54,525 bases of DNA from Bacteroidia bacterium. GTDB lineage: Bacteria > Bacteroidota > Bacteroidia > B-17B0 > Aurantibacillaceae. The stretch is taken from the NCBI GenBank assembly GCA_022841465.1, contig JALHRL010000026.1, forward strand, positions 1 to 54,525, in the 5' to 3' direction. Positions 45,543 through 53,330 of the stretch are shown here, one piece after another (the stretch's first letter is position 1; every line of letters begins with the position of its first letter). The notes under the pieces are model-generated. The model ran no database searches, was not told where the DNA came from, and saw only the letters and a list, made by a program, of their open reading frames with translations. A program made the position numbers and the translations under genes.

Positions 45543-46292
45543 ATGCAAACTTTAGAAATTGATTTTAGCTGGAAAGAACACGATTTAACATCCTTTTTAC
45601 CAATCATTCTTTCCTTAGTGTTTTTTGTTATTTATTGGTTTACCGCACAATCAGAAAAAATAAAACAAAAATTCTATTTGAAGTATTCCTTTGATGAAGC
45701 ATCTTCAAAACACATTTTTTTTACTAAATATTTTGGCTTAATAAGTATGGGAATTTTACCTTCGGTAATTTGCTTACTACTTCTTCCTGATTTTAAGTTA
45801 GCCGATTACGGTTTAACATTCATTCCTGAAACTACCATGTTTACCGTAATTTGGACATTAGGATTAACTGTATTGGTTATACCTATAGCTTACTTTAGCG
45901 CAAAAAAAGAAAAAAACTTAGTTAACTACCCGCAAATACGAAGCAAAGTTTGGACTAAAAAAACGGTTTTTACCGCTGCCTTAGGTTGGGCATTGTATTT
46001 ATTTGGATACGAATTTTTGTTCAGAGGAACCTTGTTGTTTCCATTGGTTGCTGCCATTGGCGTATGGCCTGCCATTGCAGTTAATATAGCTCTTTACTCT
46101 GCTACACACATTCCAAAGGGATTGGATGAAACCATCGGTGCAATTCCGCTCGGTTTGGTTTTATGTATTTTAACGTTGTATTCAGGTACCATTTGGATTG
46201 CGTTTTTAGTGCATGTAGCCATGGCATGGACCAATTGCTTTACTGCCTTAAAATTTCATCCGGAAATTAATTACTTACCTAATAAAAAATGA
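45543..46292 (+). CDS. CPBP-family intramembrane metalloprotease-like protein
   Basis: 249 residues with about seven membrane helices. The CPBP (CAAX protease / bacteriocin-processing) motifs are YEFLFRGTLLF, in which E-x3-R is kept but the usual double Glu is Tyr-Glu. Next come SATHIPKGLDE with the first His and FLVHVAMAWTN with the second. Loss of one motif Glu leaves activity uncertain. Its last 4 bases overlap the next gene (ATGA). Confidence 0.82.
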   Translation: MQTLEIDFSWKEHDLTSFLPIILSLVFFVIYWFTAQSEKIKQKFYLKYSFDEASSKHIFFTKYFGLISMGILPSVICLLLLPDFKLADYGLTFIPETTMFTVIWTLGLTVLVIPIAYFSAKKEKNLVNYPQIRSKVWTKKTVFTAALGWALYLFGYEFLFRGTLLFPLVAAIGVWPAIAVNIALYSATHIPKGLDETIGAIPLGLVLCILTLYSGTIWIAFLVHVAMAWTNCFTALKFHPEINYLPNKK

Positions 46293-47107
46293 TTTCACAA
46301 AAATTTAGTGGTAAGGTTGCCGTAATTACCGGTTCCAGCAGAGGCATTGGCAAAGCAATTGCCATTCAGTTAGCGCAGCAGGGTATGTGTATTGTTTTAA
46401 ATGGGAGAAGTGCTGAACGTTTAATTGAAACTGAAAATGAAATTAAGAAAATACATAACAAAGTAATTAGTGTGTGTTGTGATGTTTCAGTAATTGAAGA
46501 GTCGCAAAAATTAATTGATACAACTATTCAAACTTTCGGGCGAATTGATGTGCTGGTAAACAATGTTGGTGTTTCTATGCGCGGTAATGTAGCCGACTTA
46601 AATCCTGAAGTTTTTAAAATGGTTTTTGACAGCAACGTAATGGGTGCAGTTTATCCAACCATTCCTGCATTAAAATATTTAAGAGAATCGAAGGGGAGCT
46701 TAGTGTTTATTTCCAGTTTAGCCGGCATAAGAGGACTGCCATTTTTATCCGCCTATTCCTCTTCAAAAATGGCCTTGCGTGCTTTTGCTGAATCTATTAG
46801 AATTGAAGAACATAAAAATAATATTCATGTTGGATTAATTTTTGTTGGAATTACAGAAATAGAGCACAACAAAGAAACCATTGCTGCAGATGGTTCAAAA
46901 ATTACATTGGCTTCACGTAACAATAAAAAAGTACAAACAACAGAATATGTAGCTAAATCGGTATTAAAAAATATTAGTAAACGTAAATTTATTACTACAC
47001 TTACTTTTGTTGGCAAACTAAATGCCTTTTTGCAACCACGCTATCCGCTGCTGGTTGAAACCCTTATTATAAAAAATATTAAAAAATTTGTAGAGCACAG
47101 CAAGTAA
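46289..47107 (+). CDS. Short-chain dehydrogenase/reductase
   Basis: 272 residues, classical SDR. TGSSRGIGKAIA (13-24), NNVG, ISSLAG and YSSSK with its catalytic Tyr and Lys. The C-terminal extension is longer and more hydrophobic than in soluble SDRs (KFITTLTFVGKLNAFLQPRYP), a trait of membrane-associated lipid-modifying SDRs. The reaction is unknown. It is translationally coupled to the CPBP gene. Confidence 0.88.
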   Translation: MISQKFSGKVAVITGSSRGIGKAIAIQLAQQGMCIVLNGRSAERLIETENEIKKIHNKVISVCCDVSVIEESQKLIDTTIQTFGRIDVLVNNVGVSMRGNVADLNPEVFKMVFDSNVMGAVYPTIPALKYLRESKGSLVFISSLAGIRGLPFLSAYSSSKMALRAFAESIRIEEHKNNIHVGLIFVGITEIEHNKETIAADGSKITLASRNNKKVQTTEYVAKSVLKNISKRKFITTLTFVGKLNAFLQPRYPLLVETLIIKNIKKFVEHSK

Positions 47108-47108
47108 C

Positions 47109-47822
47109 ATGTTAATTGGAGAAGATTTCGAAAAAATTAAACTTCATCTTTTTGGATTAGATTTATTGGAGCCCAATGCCTTTATTGGAGATGTTGTAAT
47201 TCTTTCCGTTGCCTTATTTTGCGCCCACAAAACGAATAAACTAAAATCTAACGGAATGTTTTTCGTGTATTGGCGTTGGTTTTTTTTGGTTTTTGGTTTT
47301 GGTTTTATTTTCGGTGGTTTAGGTCACCTCTTATATAATTATACGGGTGTGCCCGGCAAATATTTATCGTGGTACAGTGGAATTGTTTCATCTTATTTAA
47401 TAGAAATGGCTTTTATTTCAGTTTTTCCTCATCAAAATTGGATTCCAAAACTAAAAGTTATAGCATTGGTTAAAATGATAATTGTGTTTGTTATTGCCAC
47501 TTATGTTTTTTACACCACCGATTTAACTGTTGATCATAAGAAAGGCTTAATGGTACCAACAACCAATTCAATTGTTGGTATGGGCTTAACCTTAGGAGTT
47601 TTAGGATTTTATTATTCTAAAAAAATTGACAAATCGTTTCTGATTTTTTTTATAAGCATTTTTATTTTGGTGCCTTCCGCTATTTTTCAATCACTTAAAA
47701 TTAATTTTCATCAATGGTTTGACAGAAATGATGTAAGCCATGTATTAATAATTGCAAGTGCTATAATGTATTATATGGGTATAAAAGCCTACCATAACTA
47801 TTTAGTTTTAAATCGTAAATAA
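47109..47822 (+). CDS. Seven-helix membrane protein of unknown function
   Basis: 237 residues with seven predicted membrane helices. Conserved-looking polar residues sit within or beside helices: H73 in GGLGHLLY, and H201, D208 and H211 in NFHQWFDRNDVSH at the last helix. This placing is reminiscent of the CREST superfamily (alkaline ceramidases, PAQR receptors), but the match is by eye and partial. It starts 1 base after the SDR gene, closing the operon. A role in lipid processing with the SDR partners is inference. Confidence 0.7.
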   Translation: MLIGEDFEKIKLHLFGLDLLEPNAFIGDVVILSVALFCAHKTNKLKSNGMFFVYWRWFFLVFGFGFIFGGLGHLLYNYTGVPGKYLSWYSGIVSSYLIEMAFISVFPHQNWIPKLKVIALVKMIIVFVIATYVFYTTDLTVDHKKGLMVPTTNSIVGMGLTLGVLGFYYSKKIDKSFLIFFISIFILVPSAIFQSLKINFHQWFDRNDVSHVLIIASAIMYYMGIKAYHNYLVLNRK

Positions 47823-47867
47823 AAAATTAATATACCCCTTGTTAAATAATTATAGTAAATTTAATAT

Positions 47868-48347
47868 ATGAATTTTAGAATAGGATTTGGATACGATGTG
47901 CATCCGTTAGCAAAAGGACGTCCGTTATGGTTAGGTGGAATAAAACTGGAACATCACAGCGGTTGTGACGGACATAGCGATGCTGATGTTTTGCTACACG
48001 CTATTTGCGATGCATTACTTGGGGCTGCTAATTTGCGTGATATTGGCTATCATTTTCCAAACACAAATGCAGAATATAAAAATGCAGATAGTAAGCTTCT
48101 TTTAAAAAGTGTTGTGAAACTTTTAAAAGAAAAAAATTATTTTATTGGAAACATTGATGCAACATTGGCTTTAGAAGCTCCAAAAATAAATCCGCACATA
48201 GAAAGCATGGTTAAAGCAATTGCACCCATTTTAGAAGTGGAGGAAGATTGCGTTTCTATAAAAGCTACTACCAATGAAAAACTTGGTTACGTGGGAAAAG
48301 AAGAAGGTGTTAATGCTTATGCAGTTGCACTAATCTATAAAAAATAA
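47868..48347 (+). CDS. ispF: 2-C-methyl-D-erythritol 2,4-cyclodiphosphate synthase
   Basis: 159 residues, trimeric zinc enzyme of the MEP isoprenoid pathway. [12 protein letters not shown] (metal Asp and His), [24 protein letters not shown] (second metal His and substrate loop), [15 protein letters not shown] and [16 protein letters not shown] are typical. Other MEP genes are not nearby. Confidence 0.97.
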   Translation: MNFRIGFGYDVHPLAKGRPLWLGGIKLEHHSGCDGHSDADVLLHAICDALLGAANLRDIGYHFPNTNAEYKNADSKLLLKSVVKLLKEKNYFIGNIDATLALEAPKINPHIESMVKAIAPILEVEEDCVSIKATTNEKLGYVGKEEGVNAYAVALIYKK

Positions 48348-48358
48348 ATAATCGTTTT

Positions 48359-48865
48359 TTAATGATGCTTCGGAGGCAACGGTGCTCCGGGAGGTAATGG
48401 CGGTGGTTGCATTTTCATTCCACGTAAAATGTCCTGTATAGAGGCATCAAACAATTTCTTTTGTTGCTCATCGCAAATGGCTCTTACACTTTTAAAATGA
48501 TTAAATGTTACTTGTTCTATTAACTTTTGATTCTCGCTAATTAACTTTTCAAATTCCAATTTCTTTGTTTCGTTAACAGAATCGGTTTTTAAAAGTTCAA
48601 AATAAGAATGTCTCATTTCTCTACCTGTTCTATCTAACTCACGCATACTCGCCCGATGTTCCTCTTTCAATTCGTGAAACTTTAGTTCTTGATCATTATT
48701 AAATTTCAGCTCCTTTATAATTAATTGAGCAGGGCCATGTGGGCCATGAGGAATTGGAGGAGGCGGAGGAACCTGTTTATGGAAACCATTTACCAAAAGA
48801 ACAATATTCATAATCATTAATAATGCTACACTCCATTTTAATACTGTAACGCTTTTATTTTCCAT
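48359..48865 (-). CDS. Periplasmic Spy/CnrX-like sensor protein, His- and Pro-rich
   Basis: 168 residues. One N-terminal membrane helix (about 7-26), then a Pro/His segment (PPPPPIPHGPHGPAQ), a long helical hairpin (about 50-145) and a Pro-rich tail ending in His-His. The layout resembles heavy-metal-resistance and Spy/CpxP proteins, which sense metals or misfolded proteins in the periplasm. It is third in an operon with an ECF sigma factor and a membrane anti-sigma, one base after the latter. It is therefore a likely modulator of that anti-sigma. Metal sensing is inferred from the histidines. Confidence 0.8.
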   Translation of the reverse strand: MENKSVTVLKWSVALLMIMNIVLLVNGFHKQVPPPPPIPHGPHGPAQLIIKELKFNNDQELKFHELKEEHRASMRELDRTGREMRHSYFELLKTDSVNETKKLEFEKLISENQKLIEQVTFNHFKSVRAICDEQQKKLFDASIQDILRGMKMQPPPLPPGAPLPPKHH

Positions 48866-48866
48866 A

Positions 48867-49166
48867 TTAATAATTATATGTTATTGCATTATACAAATCG
48901 TTTTTTACAGTTACTTCTGCCTTTGCAACCGATACTTTTTTATAATTTACACTAACAACAGCAATTATGTTAATTGAAACAATAAATGAAATAGAAAATG
49001 CTAAAGTCCATCTTAAAAACTGATTACCGTTGTAACTGTAAGAAGCAGGTTTAACCCCTCTGTTAATTTTATTAATTACCTGATCAAACAAAAAGGGAGA
49101 TGGCTCCGCTTTATGCATCCCCTTTGTGCTTTCGAATATTTCATTTATTTGGTTATTAATATCCAT
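48867..49166 (-). CDS. Short membrane anti-sigma factor (putative)
   Basis: 99 residues. A cytoplasmic N-terminal stretch of about 50 residues is followed by one membrane helix (about 52-72, LAFSISFIVSINIIAVVSV) and a short outside tail. There is no zinc-binding ZAS motif. Position directly after an ECF sigma gene and before a periplasmic sensor, plus the single-helix layout, support the anti-sigma call. Confidence 0.65.
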   Translation of the reverse strand: MDINNQINEIFESTKGMHKAEPSPFLFDQVINKINRGVKPASYSYNGNQFLRWTLAFSISFIVSINIIAVVSVNYKKVSVAKAEVTVKNDLYNAITYNY

Positions 49167-49190
49167 TTTTATATTAGACGTTTTAAATTA

Positions 49191-49742
49191 TTAAATCCCT
49201 CGGTTTTTGTAAAAATTTTTAAGTTTATCTCTTAAATTGGCTTTTGCTCTTAAAATCAACGATTCAACTGCTTTCGGACTAATATCCATTATTAACGCAA
49301 TTTCCTTTTGTGGCAACTCCTCTATATGAAACAAAATAAAGGCCGTTTTTTGCTTCTCATTTAAACAATCAATAGCCGCAAAAAGCACATTGGCGCTTTC
49401 CTTTTTTTCTAAAATTATTCCGGGGTGGTTAAAATGAGCCGAATCAACATTAATTTCTCCGGTTTTTTTATAAAAAAAGGTTGAGAAAATACCTTGTCTC
49501 TTTTTTGCATTCTTTTTCCTTAAAAAATCCAATGCTCGGTTAACAGCAATTCTATAAATCCATGTTGAAATATTAGCTTGCTTTCTAAAACTATCAATTG
49601 AGTGATAAACCTCAATAAAAACTTCTTGCGTTACATCTTCAGCATCTTCATTATTCTGTAAAAAAGAAATAACCGTATTGTAAACAAGATTTTGATTTTG
49701 TTTCACAATCTCCTCAAAAGAAATATTATTTAGGTTTTCCAA
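49191..49742 (-). CDS. ECF-type RNA polymerase sigma factor
   Basis: 183 residues. Region 2 is seen in NEDAEDVTQEVFIEVYHSIDSF and WIYRIAVNRALDFLRKKN; region 4 is in LNEKQKTAFILFHIEELPQKEIALIMDISPKAVESLILRAK, a clear helix-turn-helix. There is no region 3. It starts with TTG at 49742, since no ATG or GTG lies between the upstream in-frame stop and region 2. It probably directs its own operon and envelope-stress genes; the regulon is unknown. Confidence 0.92.
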   Translation of the reverse strand: MENLNNISFEEIVKQNQNLVYNTVISFLQNNEDAEDVTQEVFIEVYHSIDSFRKQANISTWIYRIAVNRALDFLRKKNAKKRQGIFSTFFYKKTGEINVDSAHFNHPGIILEKKESANVLFAAIDCLNEKQKTAFILFHIEELPQKEIALIMDISPKAVESLILRAKANLRDKLKNFYKNRGI

Positions 49743-49785
49743 TATTAAAGAAGGCCTTAAATTAAATTAATTTTTTAAGAAATAA

Positions 49786-50463
49786 TTAGCAAGCCCTTTT
49801 AATAATTTCAGCTAATAAAAACGCATCAATTGTTTCAATTGGGTGCTTTGCGTATGGAAGTATAAACCTGTTTACATTTTTTAATTGCTTATACACATGT
49901 GTTGTTTCATCTAAACTTACCATGGCATCTTTATCAGCTAAACCAAGCAATACCTTGTTTTCAATAGCAGAAAGTAGTTTATCACTTAATAAATTATTCT
50001 CTCCTAGCGAAAGCATCATCTCTGCAGTACGTTTTAAAAGAACTTCCCAAGCGTTTCCATGCATTTGTTTTAAAGCTTCTGCAAACTTTGGTACTTTTTC
50101 ACTAATAGTTTTTGGGTTTAATTGTAAAATTTCCTTTTCCGCAATTTCTTTACTCCAATTAAACTTTGTACCCAAGGTTACTATATTTCCTAAAATATTA
50201 TTTTCGGTGGTAGCTAAATACAAGGCAACGTAACCACCCATGCTGTATCCAAAAATAGAAGGTTGCTGTAATTTATTTTCTAAAATAAAATTCTTTAACT
50301 CTTTGGCAAATTGTTGAATACTAAAATCGTTTTTAAAAGGAGTATTCCCATGCCCAGAAAACGAAAACCTGTAAACATTAAAATTATCTTGTAAGTTATT
50401 CGCTAACGGAATTAATTGCTCTGATGATCCTATTGCTCCATGAAGAAGTATAATATCCTTCAT
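49786..50463 (-). CDS. Alpha/beta hydrolase
   Basis: 225 residues. The oxyanion HGAIGSS motif, nucleophile elbow GYSMGGYVAL (Ser), acid in ADKDAMV and His in YAKHPIE make up a complete triad with a small lid. The size and layout resemble MenH-like or carboxylesterase enzymes, but no substrate can be assigned. It follows the enoyl-CoA hydratase on the same strand with a 2-base gap. Confidence 0.87.
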   Translation of the reverse strand: MKDIILLHGAIGSSEQLIPLANNLQDNFNVYRFSFSGHGNTPFKNDFSIQQFAKELKNFILENKLQQPSIFGYSMGGYVALYLATTENNILGNIVTLGTKFNWSKEIAEKEILQLNPKTISEKVPKFAEALKQMHGNAWEVLLKRTAEMMLSLGENNLLSDKLLSAIENKVLLGLADKDAMVSLDETTHVYKQLKNVNRFILPYAKHPIETIDAFLLAEIIKRAC

Positions 50464-50465
50464 CG

Positions 50466-51224
50466 TTAAGCTTTTTGCTTAAACTTATTTATAGCGTTAA
50501 TGGTAAATTCAGATAAAACCAATTTACCGCTCATTCCTGCTCGTTCAATTAAAAGTTTATCCCAATTTTCTGTTCCTTCCCACATTACTTTTTTAAGCAT
50601 AGCCATGGCTTCCGGATTGCTGGCAGCTAATTTAGAACACAAAGCTGCAATTGAATTATCCATTTCTGTAGTTGATGCGAATAATTCTGAATACAAACCT
50701 TTTTCTTTTGCCCACTCTGCGGTTTGCCATTCGGTTGCGTTTATGGTAAGTTGACAAAAAGCCGACTTTCCAACCTTACGCTCAACAGCCGGGCCAACAA
50801 CAAAAGGACCGATTCCAACAGCCAACTCACTTAATTTAACTGCAGAACCGGTAACTGCAAAAGTGTAATCGGCAGCAGATGCAATTCCAACACCGCCACC
50901 AACTGCTTTGCCTTGCACACGAGCAATAACAAATTTAGGTGCTATACGCATGGCGTTAATTACTGCAGCAAAACCGGAGAAAAATTTTAATCCTGTTTCT
51001 AAATCTTTAATGGAAATTAATTCATCAAAACTTGCACCGGCACAAAAAGCTTTATCGCCTTCACTTTGTAAAACAATTACTTTTACTGAATTGTCACTTC
51101 CCAATTTCTCTACTTCAGCAGCTAAATTTCTTAATTGCTGACCCGGCATTGAATTACTTTGAGGATGAAAGAAAGTAACAGTACCTATTCCGTTTTTTAT
51201 TTCAGATTTTACAAATGCTTCCAT
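50466..51224 (-). CDS. Enoyl-CoA hydratase/isomerase family protein
   Basis: 252 residues, crotonase fold. AFCAGASFDEL forms the first oxyanion strand and GKAVGGGVGIASAADYTF the second. ELAVGIGPFVVGPAVERKVG replaces the usual catalytic Glu region with a GPF-containing loop, so the exact reaction (hydratase, isomerase or hydrolase) is uncertain. It begins after a heptad-periodic intergenic array that separates it from pdhC. Confidence 0.87.
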   Translation of the reverse strand: MEAFVKSEIKNGIGTVTFFHPQSNSMPGQQLRNLAAEVEKLGSDNSVKVIVLQSEGDKAFCAGASFDELISIKDLETGLKFFSGFAAVINAMRIAPKFVIARVQGKAVGGGVGIASAADYTFAVTGSAVKLSELAVGIGPFVVGPAVERKVGKSAFCQLTINATEWQTAEWAKEKGLYSELFASTTEMDNSIAALCSKLAASNPEAMAMLKKVMWEGTENWDKLLIERAGMSGKLVLSEFTINAINKFKQKA

Positions 51225-51231
51225 ATAAATG

Positions 51232-51303
51232 AGTGTTTAGTTATTAGTGTTCAGTTTTTAATATAAAGCTCTTTTAAAAACTAAGAACTCAAAATTAAAA
51301 ACT
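51232..51303. repeat. Mirror-image heptad array between enoyl-CoA hydratase and pdhC
   Basis: Read on the plus strand, AGT begins at 51232, 51239, 51246 and 51253, exactly 7 bases apart. After an 18-base spacer, ACT begins at 51280, 51287 and 51301 (ATT at 51294), again 7 apart. The arms pair at AGTTTTTAA (51253-51261) with TTAAAAACT (51274-51282), so it can form a hairpin. It could also act as a terminator-like element between the two genes. Confidence 0.75.
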
Positions 51304-51306
51304 ATT

Positions 51307-52896
51307 TCATATGAACATTGTTAAAGGATTCTCAATAAAAGTTTTAAGTGTTTGAAGGAAAGCCGCACCGGTTGCTCCATCTACTGTTCGGTGGTCGCAA
51401 GCCAAAGTAACTTTCATTACATTTCCAGGAACTACTGCCCCGTTTTTTACCACCGGTATTTGACGAATTGCACCCACAGAAAGTATACACGATTCAGGAG
51501 AATTTATAATAGATGTAAAAGATTCTATTCCAAACATTCCCAAATTTGAAATGGTGAAGGTATTTCCCTCCCAGTCTGATGGTTGTAATTTCTTTTCTTT
51601 AGCACGTTTGCCTAATTCTTTTACCTCAGATGAAATATGTGATATGGATTTTTGATCGGCAAATCTAACTACAGGAACCAATAAACCATCTTCTACCGCA
51701 ACTGCAACACCAATGTGAATATGATGATTTATTCTAACCTTATCACCTAACCACGAACTATTAACACGCGGGTGTTTTCTTAAAGCTGCAGCACAAGCTT
51801 TAATAACCAAATCATTAAATGAAACTTTTGTCTCACTCACTTTATTAATTGCCTCGCGTGCGCTTATAGAATTATCCATATCACACTCAATGGTTAAATA
51901 AAAATGTGGCGCGCCGTTTTTACTTTCCAGTAACCTTCTGGCAATTGTTTTACGCATTTGCGATGCAGGTTCATCAGTAAAACTTTCAACACCCGAAACA
52001 AAATTTGTTCCTGCCGAAGTTGAACTTACACCTTTAAAGTTTAAAATATCTGCTTTGGTAATTCTACCACCATCACCGGTTCCACTAACTTTACCAATAT
52101 CAATTCCTTTTTCTTTTGCTAAGGCTTTTGCTAATGGCGATGCCTTAATTCTTCCGTTTGAGTTTGAAGAAGAAGTAACAGCAACAGGTTTTTGTGTGTT
52201 ATTAGCAGCTGATTGTGTAACAGCAGTTTTTTCTTGCTTAGTTACTGTGGTAGACTGACTGTTTACAATACTCAAAATCGAATTAATATCCTCTCCGCCT
52301 TTACCTAAAATAGCAATAATTGCATCAACCGGTACTGCTTGCCCTTCTTCAATACCACGATAAATTAAAACACCATCTTGAAATGATTCAAATTCCATGG
52401 TAGCTTTGTCTGTTGCTATATCAGCAAGCAATTCGCCACTTTTAATTTTATCGCCCACCTTTTTATGCCACTTCTCAATGGTTCCTTCTGTCATCGTATC
52501 ACTTAACTTCGGCATGCGAACCACTTCAACTCCTTTGGGAATTTCTTGTTTTTGAGTTGAAATTTCCGGTTTTGTTTCGCTTACCGCTTCCTTTTTCTCA
52601 CTTTTATCATTTGCAAACTGCTTACTACCTTCTGCTAAAAGCCCACTGATGTCTTCACCTTCTTTTCCTAATATTGCCAATATTGCATCTACCGATGCCG
52701 CCTGCTTTTCTTGAACACCAATGTGCAACAATACACCATCTTGAAATGATTCAAATTCCATCGTTGCTTTATCGGTTTCAATATCTGCAAGTAAATCTCC
52801 ACTTTTAACTTTATCTCCCACTTTTTTGTGCCACTTCGCAACGGTTCCTTCCGTCATGGTATCACTTAATTTGGGCATTCTTACAATTTCAGCCAT
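51307..52896 (-). CDS. pdhC: Pyruvate dehydrogenase E2 (dihydrolipoamide acetyltransferase) with two lipoyl domains
   Basis: 529 residues. Two tandem lipoyl domains (about 1-80 and 122-200) carry lipoyl lysines K43 and K164 in TDKATMEFES. A linker follows, then the E3-binding domain (about 250-285; ASPLAKALAKEKGIDI) and the catalytic acetyltransferase domain, ending with the active-site DHRTVDGATGA. The two lipoyl domains are near-copies about 121 residues apart, so the DNA has a direct repeat. E1-alpha is two genes upstream; E1-beta and E3 are not in the window. Confidence 0.96.
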   Translation of the reverse strand: MAEIVRMPKLSDTMTEGTVAKWHKKVGDKVKSGDLLADIETDKATMEFESFQDGVLLHIGVQEKQAASVDAILAILGKEGEDISGLLAEGSKQFANDKSEKKEAVSETKPEISTQKQEIPKGVEVVRMPKLSDTMTEGTIEKWHKKVGDKIKSGELLADIATDKATMEFESFQDGVLIYRGIEEGQAVPVDAIIAILGKGGEDINSILSIVNSQSTTVTKQEKTAVTQSAANNTQKPVAVTSSSNSNGRIKASPLAKALAKEKGIDIGKVSGTGDGGRITKADILNFKGVSSTSAGTNFVSGVESFTDEPASQMRKTIARRLLESKNGAPHFYLTIECDMDNSISAREAINKVSETKVSFNDLVIKACAAALRKHPRVNSSWLGDKVRINHHIHIGVAVAVEDGLLVPVVRFADQKSISHISSEVKELGKRAKEKKLQPSDWEGNTFTISNLGMFGIESFTSIINSPESCILSVGAIRQIPVVKNGAVVPGNVMKVTLACDHRTVDGATGAAFLQTLKTFIENPLTMFI

Positions 52897-52906
52897 ATCT
52901 TTTATA

Positions 52907-52934
52907 AGTTGTGAGTTATTAGTTTTAAGTTTTT
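52907..52934 (+). repeat. Heptad AGTTNNN array between pdhC and S23 gene
   Basis: AGTT begins at 52907, 52914, 52921 and 52928, exactly 7 bases apart. The array runs through the stop codon and the last codon of the four-helix-bundle gene and lies next to the pdhC start. Confidence 0.75.
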
Positions 52935-53299
52935 AATAAGGGTGCTTGTGAAGTTTTTACAATCTTGGTTAAAATCTTCACTAATTCACTACAATCGCTA
53001 TAATAACTTTGCAAATCCTTATTGTAATATTTTGATTCTGATAATAATTTAATCCAGTACAAAGTTTCTCGGGCTTCTTTACTTGCAATACTCATTTTGG
53101 AAATAAAATCTCGTTTCGTTTGTCCTGCACTGCCTTCTTGAACATTAGCTCCAGTGCTTGTTGCACTTCTTAATAAGTGCTTTAAAATAATTGTATCATT
53201 TGATTTTGCTAATTCTTTGTATAATTGAATTATACTTAAGGCAAAATCAAATGATTTTTTTTGAATAATGCTTTCTTTATATGTTTCTTCTATTTTCAA
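52925..53299 (-). CDS. Four-helix-bundle (S23 / 23S rRNA intervening sequence-type) protein
   Basis: 124 residues. Family motifs are KSFDFALSIIQLYKEL, LLRSATSTGANVQEGSAGQTKRDF and SKEARETLYWIKLL. Such proteins were first seen inside 23S rRNA intervening sequences but are often stand-alone in Bacteroidota chromosomes; no rRNA gene is here. Its molecular function is unknown. The start is TTG at 53299, since a TAA stop lies directly upstream in frame. It splits the pyruvate dehydrogenase genes and is flanked on both sides by heptad arrays. Confidence 0.88.
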   Translation of the reverse strand: MKIEETYKESIIQKKSFDFALSIIQLYKELAKSNDTIILKHLLRSATSTGANVQEGSAGQTKRDFISKMSIASKEARETLYWIKLLSESKYYNKDLQSYYSDCSELVKILTKIVKTSQAPLLKT

Positions 53300-53306
53300 T
53301 TATTTA

Positions 53307-53327
53307 AAACTAAACACTTATAACTAA
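53307..53327 (-). repeat. Heptad array between S23 gene and pdhA
   Basis: On the plus strand ACT ends units at 53309-53311, 53316-53318 and 53323-53325, all 7 bases apart (AGT on the minus strand). It lies just upstream of the S23 start and downstream of pdhA. Confidence 0.65.
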
Positions 53328-53330
53328 AAA

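Noticed and set aside
52400-52896. Direct DNA repeat as a mobile element
   Set aside because: It is the two tandem lipoyl domains of pdhC, a normal internal duplication in E2 proteins.
52925-53299. S23 gene as evidence of a 23S rRNA intervening sequence
   Set aside because: Both flanks are pyruvate dehydrogenase genes and no rRNA sequence is present.
51232-53327. Heptad arrays as a CRISPR or tandem microsatellite
   Set aside because: Only the AGT positions recur; there are no repeat-spacer units of 20-40 bases, no cas genes, and the other bases of each unit vary too much for a simple microsatellite.
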